Shown piece by piece: positions 53,880 through 64,000 of a stretch of 64,000 nt of DNA. The translations under genes and the position numbers were made by a program. Origin of the DNA: Tolypeutes matacus (taxonomy: Eukaryota > Chordata > Mammalia > Cingulata > Chlamyphoridae); the NCBI GenBank assembly GCA_026826555.1, contig JAKSZT010054573.1:1173109-1237108 (forward strand). Direction: 5' to 3'. The notes under the pieces are model-generated. The model saw nothing but the letters and a program-made list of their open reading frames with translations. It was not told where the DNA came from and did no database searches. Positions within the stretch are counted from its first letter, which is position 1. Every line of letters starts with the position of its first letter.

Positions 53880-54690
53880 GGGAGACATGCCTTAACCAAT
53901 TGATCAAATCTAACGTGACCAGTAATGAGACAAACTGATACTGTGTGCCTCCAATTATGATACACTGGAGAGAATATGCCATCGCTTATGTGATGTTCCT
54001 GCCTTCAAAAAGGAGAAGCTGAATCCAATCATGAGCATTAATTAGACAAAGTCGTGCTGAGAGCCATTCAACAAAATAACCGGCCTGCAATCTTCAGAAA
54101 TTTCAACCACATGGAAAACAACGAAAGGATAAGAAACTGTTCAGATTGAAGAAATAAAAGATTCCCGGCAACATAATGCAATTCATGATTCTGAACTGGA
54201 TCTGGGACCAGGAAAAAAAACAGCAAAAAAGGAACTTATAGGGGCAATTGACAAATTTGAATATGGCTGTGGATTAGATAATAGTATTGCACCAATGTTA
54301 AATTCCTTGATTTTGATCATTGTATCGAGTCTGTGCAAGAGAATGTCTTTATTCTTAGGAAATAAACACCAACATATTTAGGGGCAAGTGGGTGTGGTAT
54401 CTGCAACTTAGTTTCAAATCGTTTTCTAAAAATTGGAAAGCTTTCACATAGAGGGGTATGTGTGCGTGTGTATATGTGAGAATGAAAAGGCAGAAGGAAG
54501 ATGACAGATGATAGGTAGGTATGTAGGTATATAGCAAGATAGGAGGGAGGGAGAAGGGAGGGAGGGAGGGAGGATTAATAAAGTAAAACAAATGTTAAGT
54601 CCTGAATCGAGATGAATGTTCATGATAGATTTTGTACTATACTTTAGAAATTTTCTGTATGCTTAAAAATATATAAAAATAAAAAATTTA
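53880..54690 (+). repeat. Mammalian interspersed repeat, 3'-end type (family unresolved)
   Basis: It contains caaaataaccggcctgcaat, gaaactgttcagattgaaga, ggcaattgacaaatttgaat and agaatgtctttattcttagg. These match a repeated human consensus I recall but cannot name securely. A GGAG/GGGA simple repeat is embedded at 54542-54573. Confidence 0.55.
54542..54573. repeat. (GGGA)n simple repeat
   Basis: Tandem ggagggagggag-type units on the plus strand. Confidence 0.9.
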
Positions 54691-56499
54691 CAAAAATAAA
54701 AAGAAACAGAGATGAAAATTGGAATAACGGAAGAACAAATCCAGACAATGGTAAAATAAAGTAGTTCATGTGTTGAAATGAAAACCCTGGGAAACTACTG
54801 TGTTATTTTGGGGTTCATGATGACTAGACTTTTTGCTGAATTGACCTTTGTGTTGGATCCTGTTTCCTGAAAGATTTGTTATACTATTACGTGATCTGAT
54901 GCACAAAACTCAGGTTCTGGGAAAGCAGACGCTCAGCACAAGAAGTTCTGGTAAACAGTTAATGAGAGTATGCCAGAATACCTGCTAACAGGAAGGGCGG
55001 TGGAATGCACCTGAAGTAGAAACACGCCTAATAATATTTAGGTTTCTCAGGCTGTTTGGGATCACATTCTTGGTGCCTGCATAATGTCTGGAACGCTTGA
55101 ACTTCCAAACAGCAGTTGCAGAATTTCTGCACAGCCCAATGCCAAATGTAAAAGCTGGAAACTATCATGATTTTCTAGATTTGAACTTTAATAATTCACA
55201 TTTTACAATACGCTCATTTATATGTGGTGAGCTGTAATATAGTGTGGTTTAAGTTTCATTTCACTGTTTTTCCAAATTTTATGTAAAATGTTCAGAAAAT
55301 GGCATTATCAAATAAATGAAATATGAAAAAATAATTAACTCAATCTTGGCTTCCAATGACAGAATCCAAGTTTAAATCGATGCTCAGCAGCTGCTCAGCT
55401 CATTCGTAGACTTCAATGTCATTACTGATTTTCCAGAAAGAGTATCAATGTGAGTTATGTTTGGAGGAATTTAGGCCACAACTCCTTGGTGTCAAGTCTT
55501 TCTTTGTGTGGGAAATATGTGTCCTTTAGTTCCCCTGCCTAAGGGGAAGCCACAGGAGCAACGGAAAGACTAGTGGCGGAAAATGGGTGTCATGAAAATA
55601 ACGGCCATTGAGTCTCTTGTTTGGAATGTCAGATGGGTTTTTAAGAATGCTAGAAGTAGTTTCATCCACTCAATGAAAAGAATGCATGTCAAAATATTTG
55701 GTGGTAAGTGGGCCTGACATGACCGGTTTCCTCGTCTGTCCTTGGAAGAAGCACAGGGCTAGGTGTGCACTAACCCCTGAGTCGTGCAAACGTCGACGCA
55801 GATGGTAAAGGAGCAGAGAGTGTTTGGACAAGATAAAGCCTTGTTGTTCTTAGGCTCCTGAGGCCCCGCTGCTGTTGAGCCTCCCCGAGATTGCAATAGA
55901 ATTATGCCAGGGCTCTTCTTGGTAGCAGCTTTCAGGTGATAGGCAGGCCCCACTGCTGGCTGGATAGTTAACTCTTTCAGATGCTCAGCATGTCTGAGTT
56001 TAGGGAACTAAGAGAGAGGATGTTATTTTTTCTCCAATTTGTAAGCTACTGGGGGTGGGGGTGTCTCTAGAATCCAAATGCTATTAGGTTAGGAGGAGAA
56101 TCTCGTTCCCAGGAAATGAATCGTGTAGTGTGTGGTACTCATATGAAGACAATACCAGTGGTCCCTCCAGCGGGAGCTAATCTCCACCATAACCTCCTCC
56201 ATCAATTCTTTGAGACCGAGAGCTGTGCATTTATTGGTCTGACATAAGGCATGACGCAAACCAGCTTTATGACAAGTCTCTGCCACCAAGCCCCTTCTCC
56301 CTCAGATTGCCACCCCAACCTTCTGCCTGCTCTGTTCTGTGAACTACAGCACAAGTTTGAAAAGCACAAGGTCATGGAATAAACTTTTTTTTTTAAATTG
56401 AGAATCTAACTTTGCTCACAGAAGCCTCACCAGAGTTATGCTGCATACTCTTCAACTAAATTAAATATCCCAGAAAGCTAAGCCATATAAATCTGACAC
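54691..56499. other. Intergenic DNA without recognised genes
   Basis: Unique-looking sequence. Short minus-strand open frames near 55760-56290 resemble nothing I know. Confidence 0.6.
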
Positions 56500-57052
56500 G
56501 AGACTTCTAGTTGATCAAGATAGTGACATAAGATGCCTTTGCCCCCACAGAAACCTGGAAGAACTGCAAAAAACTAGCAGAACTGTCTGCCTCAACTCCA
56601 GAAAATAGGTGAAAGGTTGCAGTAACTGGGCAAGTGCTGAGTGAAGAGAACTCTGCTTTATAAACCCGGCAGAAGCTCATGGCGCCCTTGCTGGCCCCTC
56701 CCCCATCCCTCTCTGGTGTGGTGTGGAGCCAGCCTGTGTTCTCATGTGGGTGCCAGGCCCTGTTCTGGGGTGAGCAGATTAACCTCGATGCACATACTGG
56801 GGTGCCTGCGTGTCGGTGCCAATTTATCAGGTGGCAGAGACCAGGAAACTCATCTCTGGCTTGCCCTCTCCAAACTGTCCTGCAGAAGTGAACAGGGCCC
56901 AAGAGACCTGTGGGACACTGTGAAGCATACCTGCATACACATTGTGGGACTCCCAGAAGGAGAGGAAAGAGAGAAGAGGCAGGAGGAATAGTCAAAGAAA
57001 TAATGGCAGAAAACTTCCCAAAGTTAATGAAATGATTAGACACATTCAAGAA
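56500..57052 (+). mobile_element. L1 5' UTR and ORF1-region fragment, sense
   Basis: The right half reads gacctgtgggacactgtgaa, cattgtgggactcccagaag, gaggaaagagagaagaggca and ggcagaaaacttcccaaagt, a hallmark run of the L1 ORF1 region. The left, GC-richer part (56500-56880) looks like L1 5' UTR. It stops abruptly at about 57052, where antisense L1 begins. Confidence 0.8.
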
Positions 57053-58866
57053 GGTATTTCTGTTCTTGTTCCAGTATTATGCTATTTTGATTGCTGTAGC
57101 TTTGTGATAAGTTTTAAAATTGGGAACTGTGAGTTCTCGAACTTAATTCTTTTTCAAGACGATTTTGGCTATTCGGAGCTCCTTACCCTTCCATATAAAT
57201 TGATGATTGGCTTTTTCCATTTCTGCAAAGATTGTTGGCATTTTCATTGAGATTGCATTGAATCTGTAAATTGTTTTGGTAACTTTGTTGTGTGTTTATT
57301 TTCATTTGCCAGTTAGGTGTACGTGGCTTATAGTATCATTCAAGTCTTCAATTTCCTTATTGATCTTCTGTCTAGATGTTCTACCCCTTATTAAAAATGG
57401 TATATTGAAGTCTCCTACTATTAATGTAGAACCATCTATTTCTCCCTTCATATATGTCAATATGTGATTCATTTATTTTGGGGCTCTGCTGTTAGGTGTG
57501 TATGTTTATAATTTTTATATTGTCTTATTGAATTGACTTCTTTATCACTATAGTGATAAAGTGACCTTCTCTGTCCCTTGTAACACTTTTTGATAAAGTC
57601 TATTTATCTGATATTACTATAGCTACCCAAACTCTCTTTTGGTTACTCTTTGCTTGGAACCTGCCATTTTCCTATTTGTTCTTTGTATGTCTTGTTCCAT
57701 TTTTAGCCTTCAATTCTTCCACTAATGTCTACTTTCAAATTTATTTGATTTTTTGTGTGTACCATTTTAAGTCCCTTCTCTTTTCCTTCCATATATATAT
57801 TTCAAATATTTTCTTTGAGGTTACCATGGGGCTTAAATTTAACACCCTAAATCTATAAAAATCTATTTTGCTTTAACAGCAACTTTACTTTACTATCATA
57901 TGTAAACTATATTCCTATACTCTTCTGCCCCCCACCTTCATGCATTCCTTGTCATAAATTGCATATTGATATGTTCTGAATCTAAAATCATTGATTTAAC
58001 ATTACAATTTATGCATTTGCCTTTTAGAGCCTGTAGGAAGTAGAAAGTGGAGTGACAAATAAAAAATTCAATAGTGCTGGTTTTTATATTTACCCATGTC
58101 ATTATCTTTACCAGAAGTTCTTATTTTTTCATGTGGTTTCAGTCAATTGTCTAGTGTCCTTTCCTTTCATTCTGAACAACTCCCATTAAAAGCAGTGTTT
58201 GTAGGGTCAGTCTTGTGGTGACAGACTTTCTCACTTTTGTTTATCTGGGAAAGTCTTAATCTTTCCCTGATTTTTCAAAGTCTGTCCCACTAGATGTAAA
58301 ATTCTTGGTTGGCAATTGTTTTTTTCCAGCACTTTAAATATTTTGTCCCACTGCCTTCTTGCCTCCATAGTTTCTGATGAAAAATCAGCACTTAATTTTA
58401 TTGGGACTCCCTTCTACATATCATGTTGCTTTTCTCTCGAAGCTTTCAGAACTCTCTCATCCTTTGCATTTGATCATTTGGCTGCTATGTGTCTGGGCAT
58501 GAGTCTCTTTGAGTTTGTCCTGTTTGGGGTTCACTGGCCTCCTTTAGGTGTATAATCAGGTCTTTCATTAAATTTAGGAAGTTTTCTGCCATTATTTCTT
58601 TGACTGTTCCCTCTCTCCCTTCTCTCTTTCTTCTCCTCCTGGGATTCCCACAATGTTACGTAGGTATGCTTGATGGTGTCCCAATGGTCTCTTAGGCTCT
58701 GTCCACTCTTTTTCTTTCTTTCTCCTTTCTGCTCCTCACCCTGAATTATTTCAATTGTTTTGTCTTCACATTCACTGGTTCTTTCTTCTGCCAGCTCAAG
58801 TTTTCTGTTGAAACACTCTAGGGAAATCTCATTTTACTAAATTTCCATGATTTTTTTTTTTTTTTC
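57053..58866 (-). mobile_element. L1 fragments, antisense
   Basis: The left piece (57053-57290) has ttacccttccatataaattg and gagattgcattgaatctgta, antisense ORF2. The rest contains tattgatcttctgtctagat, tatattgaagtctcctacta, ggggctctgctgttaggtgt, cactgccttcttgcctccat and gcttgatggtgtcccaatgg, the antisense 5' side of older mammalian L1. An internal deletion separates the pieces. No frame is intact. Confidence 0.8.
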
Positions 58867-59014
58867 ACCTAAAAGTCTTTATGATGTGAAGAAGGAGCTA
58901 TGGAGAGCTGCAGATTTAAATATTTACTTAACTGTGTCTATTTTGGTCAAAGAGAATATCTGAGAATGTTTTGCTTTTAGTAAGATAACAACATATGAGG
59001 AGACATACATCCCC

Positions 59015-59106
59015 CACAAAGAAAATATCTGAAAAATATATATGGAAGGAAAAGAAAAGGAACTCAAAATGGTACACTACAAAAAATAAAATAAATTTGA
59101 AAGTAG
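59015..59106 (+). mobile_element. Small L1 fragment, inverted copy of 57729-57820
   Basis: The reverse complement of this segment matches 57729-57820 with about eight differences in 92 positions (shared ctactttcaaatttattt and ttttccttccatatatat). It is the same L1 part in the opposite orientation, about 1.2 kb away. Confidence 0.85.
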
Positions 59107-60560
59107 GCAAAATGTATTGTGCCAAAGCTAAAATACATCTCCTTTAGATGAGCAGTAGAAATTTCCTGATGTATAAAGAAATGCACAATTCTAAGTGGAG
59201 ATACAGTATCCCTAAGCCTGCAAATTTTATTTCTTGTCCATGTTTCTTGATGTGCAAAAGTTGGAAGCACCCTTTGGAGACAGTGGAGAATGTGGACTGC
59301 TAAATGATTTTCCATGCCTCTCCTTATGAAAAGGAAAGCACTTTAAAAACATTTAACATCCAGCACCCCTCTGGTGCCTGCATATACTGCAGAGACAGGT
59401 TATTTGGTATTGTCTTACACACGTACCTGGAGTAATAAGATTTGTATTTCTGCCCTTGAATTCCTGAGGCATAAATCTCGAGCAAGTTTAAAATGCTGGT
59501 GTGGAGATTTTACGAGAGCTGGCATCCTGTGGTCTGTTCGCTCCGTCAGGCATCTGAATGTAATGGCTTGCAAAGACCTTGAAGGTGCGTTACTAGTCAC
59601 AGGATGCCCTTTACCAGCCAAGATAGCTAGGCAAAGAGTCCATGTCGCTCCTGCCCCCCCAGCCTCAGGTTAAACCTTCTGGAATTACTTCAAGTACACT
59701 TATCATTTCCCTTTTCATTTAAGCAAAATAGCTGTCTTCAATCCCTACTAATTTTGGTAAAAACATATGCCTTTGTGCAAAAAGATACATTCATTGTTGA
59801 TGTTTGTGCTGTCGATATGAGTCCTATCAGTTTACCTAGTTTGGAATATAAGGAAGTCAATAAACACTTTAGTTTTTAAAAATTGAAACTTTCCTTCAGC
59901 GGCAATTCAAAAGGATAGGAAAAAAAGATTTATACTAGACTTGGCAGGTTATATCTAGATAAGGAAATCTTCATAATAAACAAAAACAAAAAGAACAAAA
60001 TAAAAATTTGTTTTGTCATATCAATACTTCCCAATTGTTCAAGAGACTCATTTAAGGCTTCTGTAAAATTTTGGTGACATTTTGTCTCAAAAATTTCCTT
60101 CTTTTTTGCCTTCAGTTAATATTACAGGAAAAAAATTAAAATTTCCAATAAGGGCAGCTTCTTGATTTAACAGCTGTAGCTACAAGTGACTTATAAAAAT
60201 GTGTGTCAGTTGTTTAGTTTTGTGGAATGATCTTCATTGTCCAAAAGTGTTTTGTTCATATCTGTACTCTTATTTCCAACCATATGTTTCCAATTATATT
60301 TTGAAATAATATCATATGTACTTTTTCCTTCCTAGCAGTTCTCTCTTTCTCTCTCTCCTTTCTAAATAAGGATCCTCACCACTAAAATCATCCTTCGGAA
60401 TGAACCTTATTGCTCCATGAGAACAAGCATGAAAGAGCCCATCAAGATCATAATCAAAATCTTGGCTTTGTGTATCAAAGTAGAATTCTCTTTCAGCCAT
60501 AACAGAAATATTGGTTTTGAAAATAGCGCTTTCCTTGCAAAAAATTGGTACTTGAGAAAG
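59107..60560. other. Intergenic DNA, one unexplained short open frame
   Basis: Mostly AT-rich unique sequence. An 83-codon minus-strand frame (60312-60563) has a protein-like acidic composition but no family match that I know. Confidence 0.5.
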
Positions 60561-60578
60561 CATATATATATATATATT
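60561..60578. repeat. (TA)n microsatellite at SINE tail
   Basis: Nine alternating AT units directly before the T-rich tail of the next SINE. Confidence 0.9.
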
Positions 60579-60582
60579 TTTT

Positions 60583-61025
60583 TTTTTTTATTTTTTTTTT
60601 AAAGATTTATTTATTTCTCCCCCCACCCTCGTTGTTTTGTGCTCGCTGTCTGCTCTGTGTGTCCATTCGCTATGTGTTCTTCTGTGTCTGCTTGTATTCT
60701 CTTTAGGCAGCACCAGGAACCGATCCTGGGACCTTCCAGAGTGGGAGAGAGGCTCTCAATCTCTTGTGCCACCTCAGCTCCCCAGTCTGCTGCGTCTCTT
60801 ATTGTCTCTCCTCTGTGTCTCTTTTTGTTGCATCATCTTGCTGCGCCAGCTCTCCACATGGGCCAGCACTTCTGCGTGGGCCAGCATTCCACTTGGGCCA
60901 GCTCTCTGTGTGGGCCAGCTTGCCACACGGACCAGCTTGCCTTTCACCAGGAGGCCCTGGGAATCAAACCCTGGACGTCCTATATGGTAGACGGGAGCCT
61001 AATCGCTTGAGCCACATCCATTTCC
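60583..61025 (-). mobile_element. tRNA-derived SINE, dimer (DAS type) with internal tandem repeat
   Basis: A minus-strand element with its tail visible as ttttttttttaaagatttatt. Its tRNA-like parts lie near 60705-60775 (cagcaccaggaaccgatcct) and 60945-61020 (aggaggccctgggaatcaaa, ttgagccacatccatttccc). Between them, at 60846-60948, a 17-18 bp unit beginning ccagc is repeated about six times. Confidence 0.9.
60846..60948. repeat. 17-18 bp minisatellite inside a SINE
   Basis: Units start at 60846, 60863, 60881, 60898, 60915 and 60932. Each begins ccagc; the first four end in ggg and the fifth in gga. The middles vary (for example ccagctctccacatggg, ccagcattccacttggg). Confidence 0.9.
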
Positions 61026-63905
61026 CCATATATATTTTTAATTTCAAAATTTGTATTTAAATATCAAGGGACAAAGCCTGGAGAATCCAAAGCAGTACAG
61101 TTATACCTTTAACCACTGAGTGAGAGAAATGTATGGGGAGGTGCTGCCCCGAGAGCAGAACAAAGGGAATCCAGAGTCCCAGCAGGAAGGGGAGCTTGGA
61201 GGGCTGCTAGGAGGCTGTACATGCTGGTGAGTGTCTGCAGCAGGAAGCAAGTGCAAACAACCAGCTACAAGTGGCATTCTTTTCTCATCTGCAACTCTTG
61301 AAAGAGGCATCCTCTTTCCCCAAAAGGAGAGATGGATATGCGTGAGATGGCTGCAGAAGCGTAAAAATGGCAGTAAGAAAGAGGTAAGGAGAGAGTGGAA
61401 GGACAAATACAAATTTAAAATAATAATAAAGAGCTTGATACTGCCTGTTGAACCTGATGGGAGAGATTCCCCCCCTCCCATCTCTCTTTGCATTTTATTT
61501 AGAAAACCTGTAATTCTAAATTCTCTTTTTCTTTGTTCTTTTAAAATGTATGTAAATTTAAATTCTAAAATGTCGAATAAGGCCCTCACAAATTTCACCA
61601 CACAAGAAAGTCTCCTCAAGGAAGGAGATGTAATCAAGGAAATATTGCCCCTATCTCCCAGTTTCCTGGGAAAAATTAGCAAAACTTTCAGGGGGCTCCT
61701 GGCCCCAATTTTGTTACATCTACCTCTAAAATAACTTGCGAATGTGCACATAATGGGTTGTACCCCCTTTGCCACTTAAAAATGGTGCGCTATCATTCTC
61801 TTTCTGGATTTCCTGAGATCCATTATGTTCTGGTTTAATGCTTATTCAATAATACAACCTTTTCACTCTGCTGCCTTTGTGGAAAGGTTTCCTGGCTCAG
61901 GACGAGCTTTTGTTTCTAGTTCTATTCTCCCCCCACCAATTTCCCCCTGGTTGTCCAGGGCCTCAGATTGGTGTGAGGGAGCTTTAGAAGTAGTCCAGCT
62001 CTGGGCTAACAAGCCTAGTGGGGAACACTAGACCTCCCGCGAGGAGACAAAGGAAAGGGGAAGACAGAAAAGCAGGAGAAAGAACACTTATACTACGGTG
62101 TTTTTAAATTAAGCTTACTTTTATAAGACATTAATAGATAATTTGTATAATAATATGCAGTTGCATGGGTGAATGATTTTAGAAATAGAGAAATGAGTAA
62201 ATAAAAATCTTTTGAAACATCGTGTTAATATCAACTAAGTAAAAGTGAAATCAACTCTCCATAAATGTTTATGTTAAAAAATTATGACTACTTTCAGAAA
62301 TAAGTAAAATGAAGGCCATGGTTATGAAAATACAATATCTTTGCTCTTGTCTGTTGTGTCACTTTTTAAAAAACATATTTATGTATTGCAGACATCCCTT
62401 TGTCACCAAGTCTAGACACTACTACATAACATTTCCTATAACAGAACAGGCACAACTTTCATTTTAGGATAATTAAAACAGTGTGCAGATAGATAATACT
62501 GGCATCTAAGATATAAATTCTTTTTCTTACTGAATGAGAATTACGTTTTCTCTTTTAGTTAACTTGATCTACATATAGTACTGATTATTCTAATACTTCA
62601 TCTCCCAAGAGTCTTAGAAAACTTCTGTTTATGATCACATGGTACTCGTGTTACTATGTTTATGCCTCTGGGTCCCTCTCCAGACAGAGAACTTGTCTCC
62701 CTCATCTTTATGTAACCATAGCAACGCTCATTGCCTAGAACATAGAAGAAACTCCATTAGTGTTACTGAATTGACAGTGAAAGGCTCTGGCAAATGTATA
62801 TGCTCATTGCTTTGCTGGCTGGAACCGAGATTTAAACCTATTCCAAACCACCAGTTCCTGAGCACTTGATCTTCCAGTTAATTGACTACAAAGCCAATTT
62901 GGAAATTTAAGTTCATTGCAAAGCCAATAAAACACAAACTGTTTTTATTCAGCATTCAGAAAAACCCATTTCCAAGCAATTAGGCATTAATATGTGGCAT
63001 TTTAAAGTAGTAATGGGTGTTTTTCAAGCTCACTTTATCTGAAAGGAACACACAATTTCTTTTTTCTTGAGCCTTGTTATTGCAGCATGATCAACCAGTC
63101 GCACCTGGTTATAGTGATTTTTCTTTTTTCCATCCCATATAATTTAAATTTTAGAATACATCTTTCATTTTAGTAACAACAGAAGAAAAATCAACACTAA
63201 CTTTGTTCAATCTGGGATTCATTTTTGAAGGGTTAAAGAAATTTCACATATTACTCATCTGAAATGTCAGCATTCTCCAGAAAATGAAATCTAACTGGGG
63301 CGCCATTTTACATAAAAAGCATTGATAAGCCAAGCAGTCAGGATACGTGTTCATTTTCCTCTTTAGGCACAACCCAGTGTCAACACCTTTCAACATCTTG
63401 GTGCTTAATAGGGACAAGATAAAACTTTAATGTGCCTCTGAACGTTCCGTTTTAACATGATTCACAGAATTTAACATAACCCACTACATATGTTTGCAAC
63501 AGAAGGGTGCATCCTGGAGGATGCTAAAAAAAATAAATCAGCTGATGTTAGTCAAATTACTTGTTCACCCAGTAAAATAAGAGAAAACAAATATTACACA
63601 ATTTATCTACTAATTAAGCTGAACGAAGTAAATTAGTGAGTCGAATCATGACTAGCACTTCCCAGGAAACCACCTGTGCTCGCTGGGTTCATGGTTTCCA
63701 GGATCTCAGAGCAACGGGACCTCCACAATGCTCGCTGGCAGGGGTCAGCTGGCTTTCAGCACCTCAGTTCAGACGGCTCTTAATCTTAGTGCACATCCCT
63801 GTGGGCAGGAACCCACTGAGGACCTCGTGACCATGTTACTTTAGCTCAGGTGTGTCGCAAGTCAACGAGGGTGGACCTGAACCTGGATTAGTTGAGGCCT
63901 TTTTA
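61026..63905. other. Intergenic DNA before the right edge
   Basis: No gene is supported. A 224-codon minus-strand open frame (61101-61775) has no recognised domain. The portion around 61500-61950 resembles an old LTR (ttaatgcttattcaataata then ccttttcactctgctgcctt). A weak L2-like 3' end lies near 62640-62790. GC content and CpG content rise from about 63640 rightwards. Confidence 0.5.
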
Positions 63906-64000
63906 CCCAATAGAAATTCAGACTTCCCCAGAGAGCCGTGGGAGGAGCGAGGAAGCGGAAGTCGGGGGAGCCGGAAGTCGGGGGAGCCGGAAGTGGCTGG
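63906..64000. promoter_or_regulatory. Candidate promoter edge: CCAAT box and three ETS-type motifs
   Basis: A CCAAT pentamer lies at 63907-63911. Three GGAAGT cores follow with exact 16-base spacing in the octamers at 63955-63962 (gcggaagt), 63971-63978 (ccggaagt) and 63987-63994 (ccggaagt). CCGGAAGT is the optimal GABPA/ETS site found in many CpG-island promoters. The unit cggaagtcgggggagc is itself repeated. The window ends here, so whether a gene starts beyond it is unknown. Confidence 0.45.

Noticed and set aside
56507..57049. 180-codon minus-strand open frame
   Set aside because: It is the antisense reading of L1 5' UTR and ORF1-region sequence.

Overview
This is mammalian nuclear DNA. 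It has intron-split coding sequence, GT-AG splice sites, and dense layers of L1, L2, MIR, MaLR and DNA-transposon fossils. Eight tRNA-derived SINEs, monomeric and dimeric, carry boxes such as 'tgtggctca' and 'gggttcggttcc' and belong to the type abundant in armadillo (DAS SINE). The best organism guess is therefore a xenarthran, probably the nine-banded armadillo (Dasypus). Nothing bacterial, plasmid-like or phage-like is present.

The only protein-coding gene I can support is the 3' half of ANOS1 (KAL1, anosmin-1, the Kallmann syndrome 1 protein) on the + strand. Seven coding exons, numbered 8 to 14 by analogy with the 14-exon human gene, lie at 1571-1721, 8808-8954, 18000-18094, 20545-20716, 22082-22302, 23313-23454 and 24605-24663. 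They sum to 987 nt (328 codons plus TAA), all phases agree and no frame is broken. They encode the end of fibronectin type III (FnIII) domain 2, all of FnIII domains 3 and 4, and a short His-rich basic tail. The WAP domain, FnIII-1 and the promoter lie left of base 1. A 3' UTR of about 3.9 kb runs to a poly(A) signal at 28532 and contains a MER20 fossil.

Layout: 1-24604 is exons plus introns filled with SINEs, old L1 3' ends, a hAT fossil, two solo LTRs and an almost complete non-coding MaLR element (12740-14987) nested inside an older LTR. From 24605 to about 28555 is the last exon. From 28556 to 64000 is apparently intergenic. It holds an RPL23A processed pseudogene split by an LTR (30846-31847), a CpG-rich block with a NotI site (about 34830-35300), a nested L1/SINE stack (36630-39415), a 5'-truncated L1 with a perfect target duplication (40489-40892), a solo LTR inside an ancient L1 (44258-44832), simple repeats, and an L1 cluster with inverted arms (56500-59110).

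The last 50 bases hold three evenly spaced GGAAGT (ETS-type) motifs, which may be the edge of another promoter just outside the window. I found no new multi-gene system. The most useful leads are that terminal motif array, the dated nested insertions, and a recurrent LTR family with intact 5-bp target duplications. Repeat family names are from memory of consensus sequences and should be confirmed with RepeatMasker.
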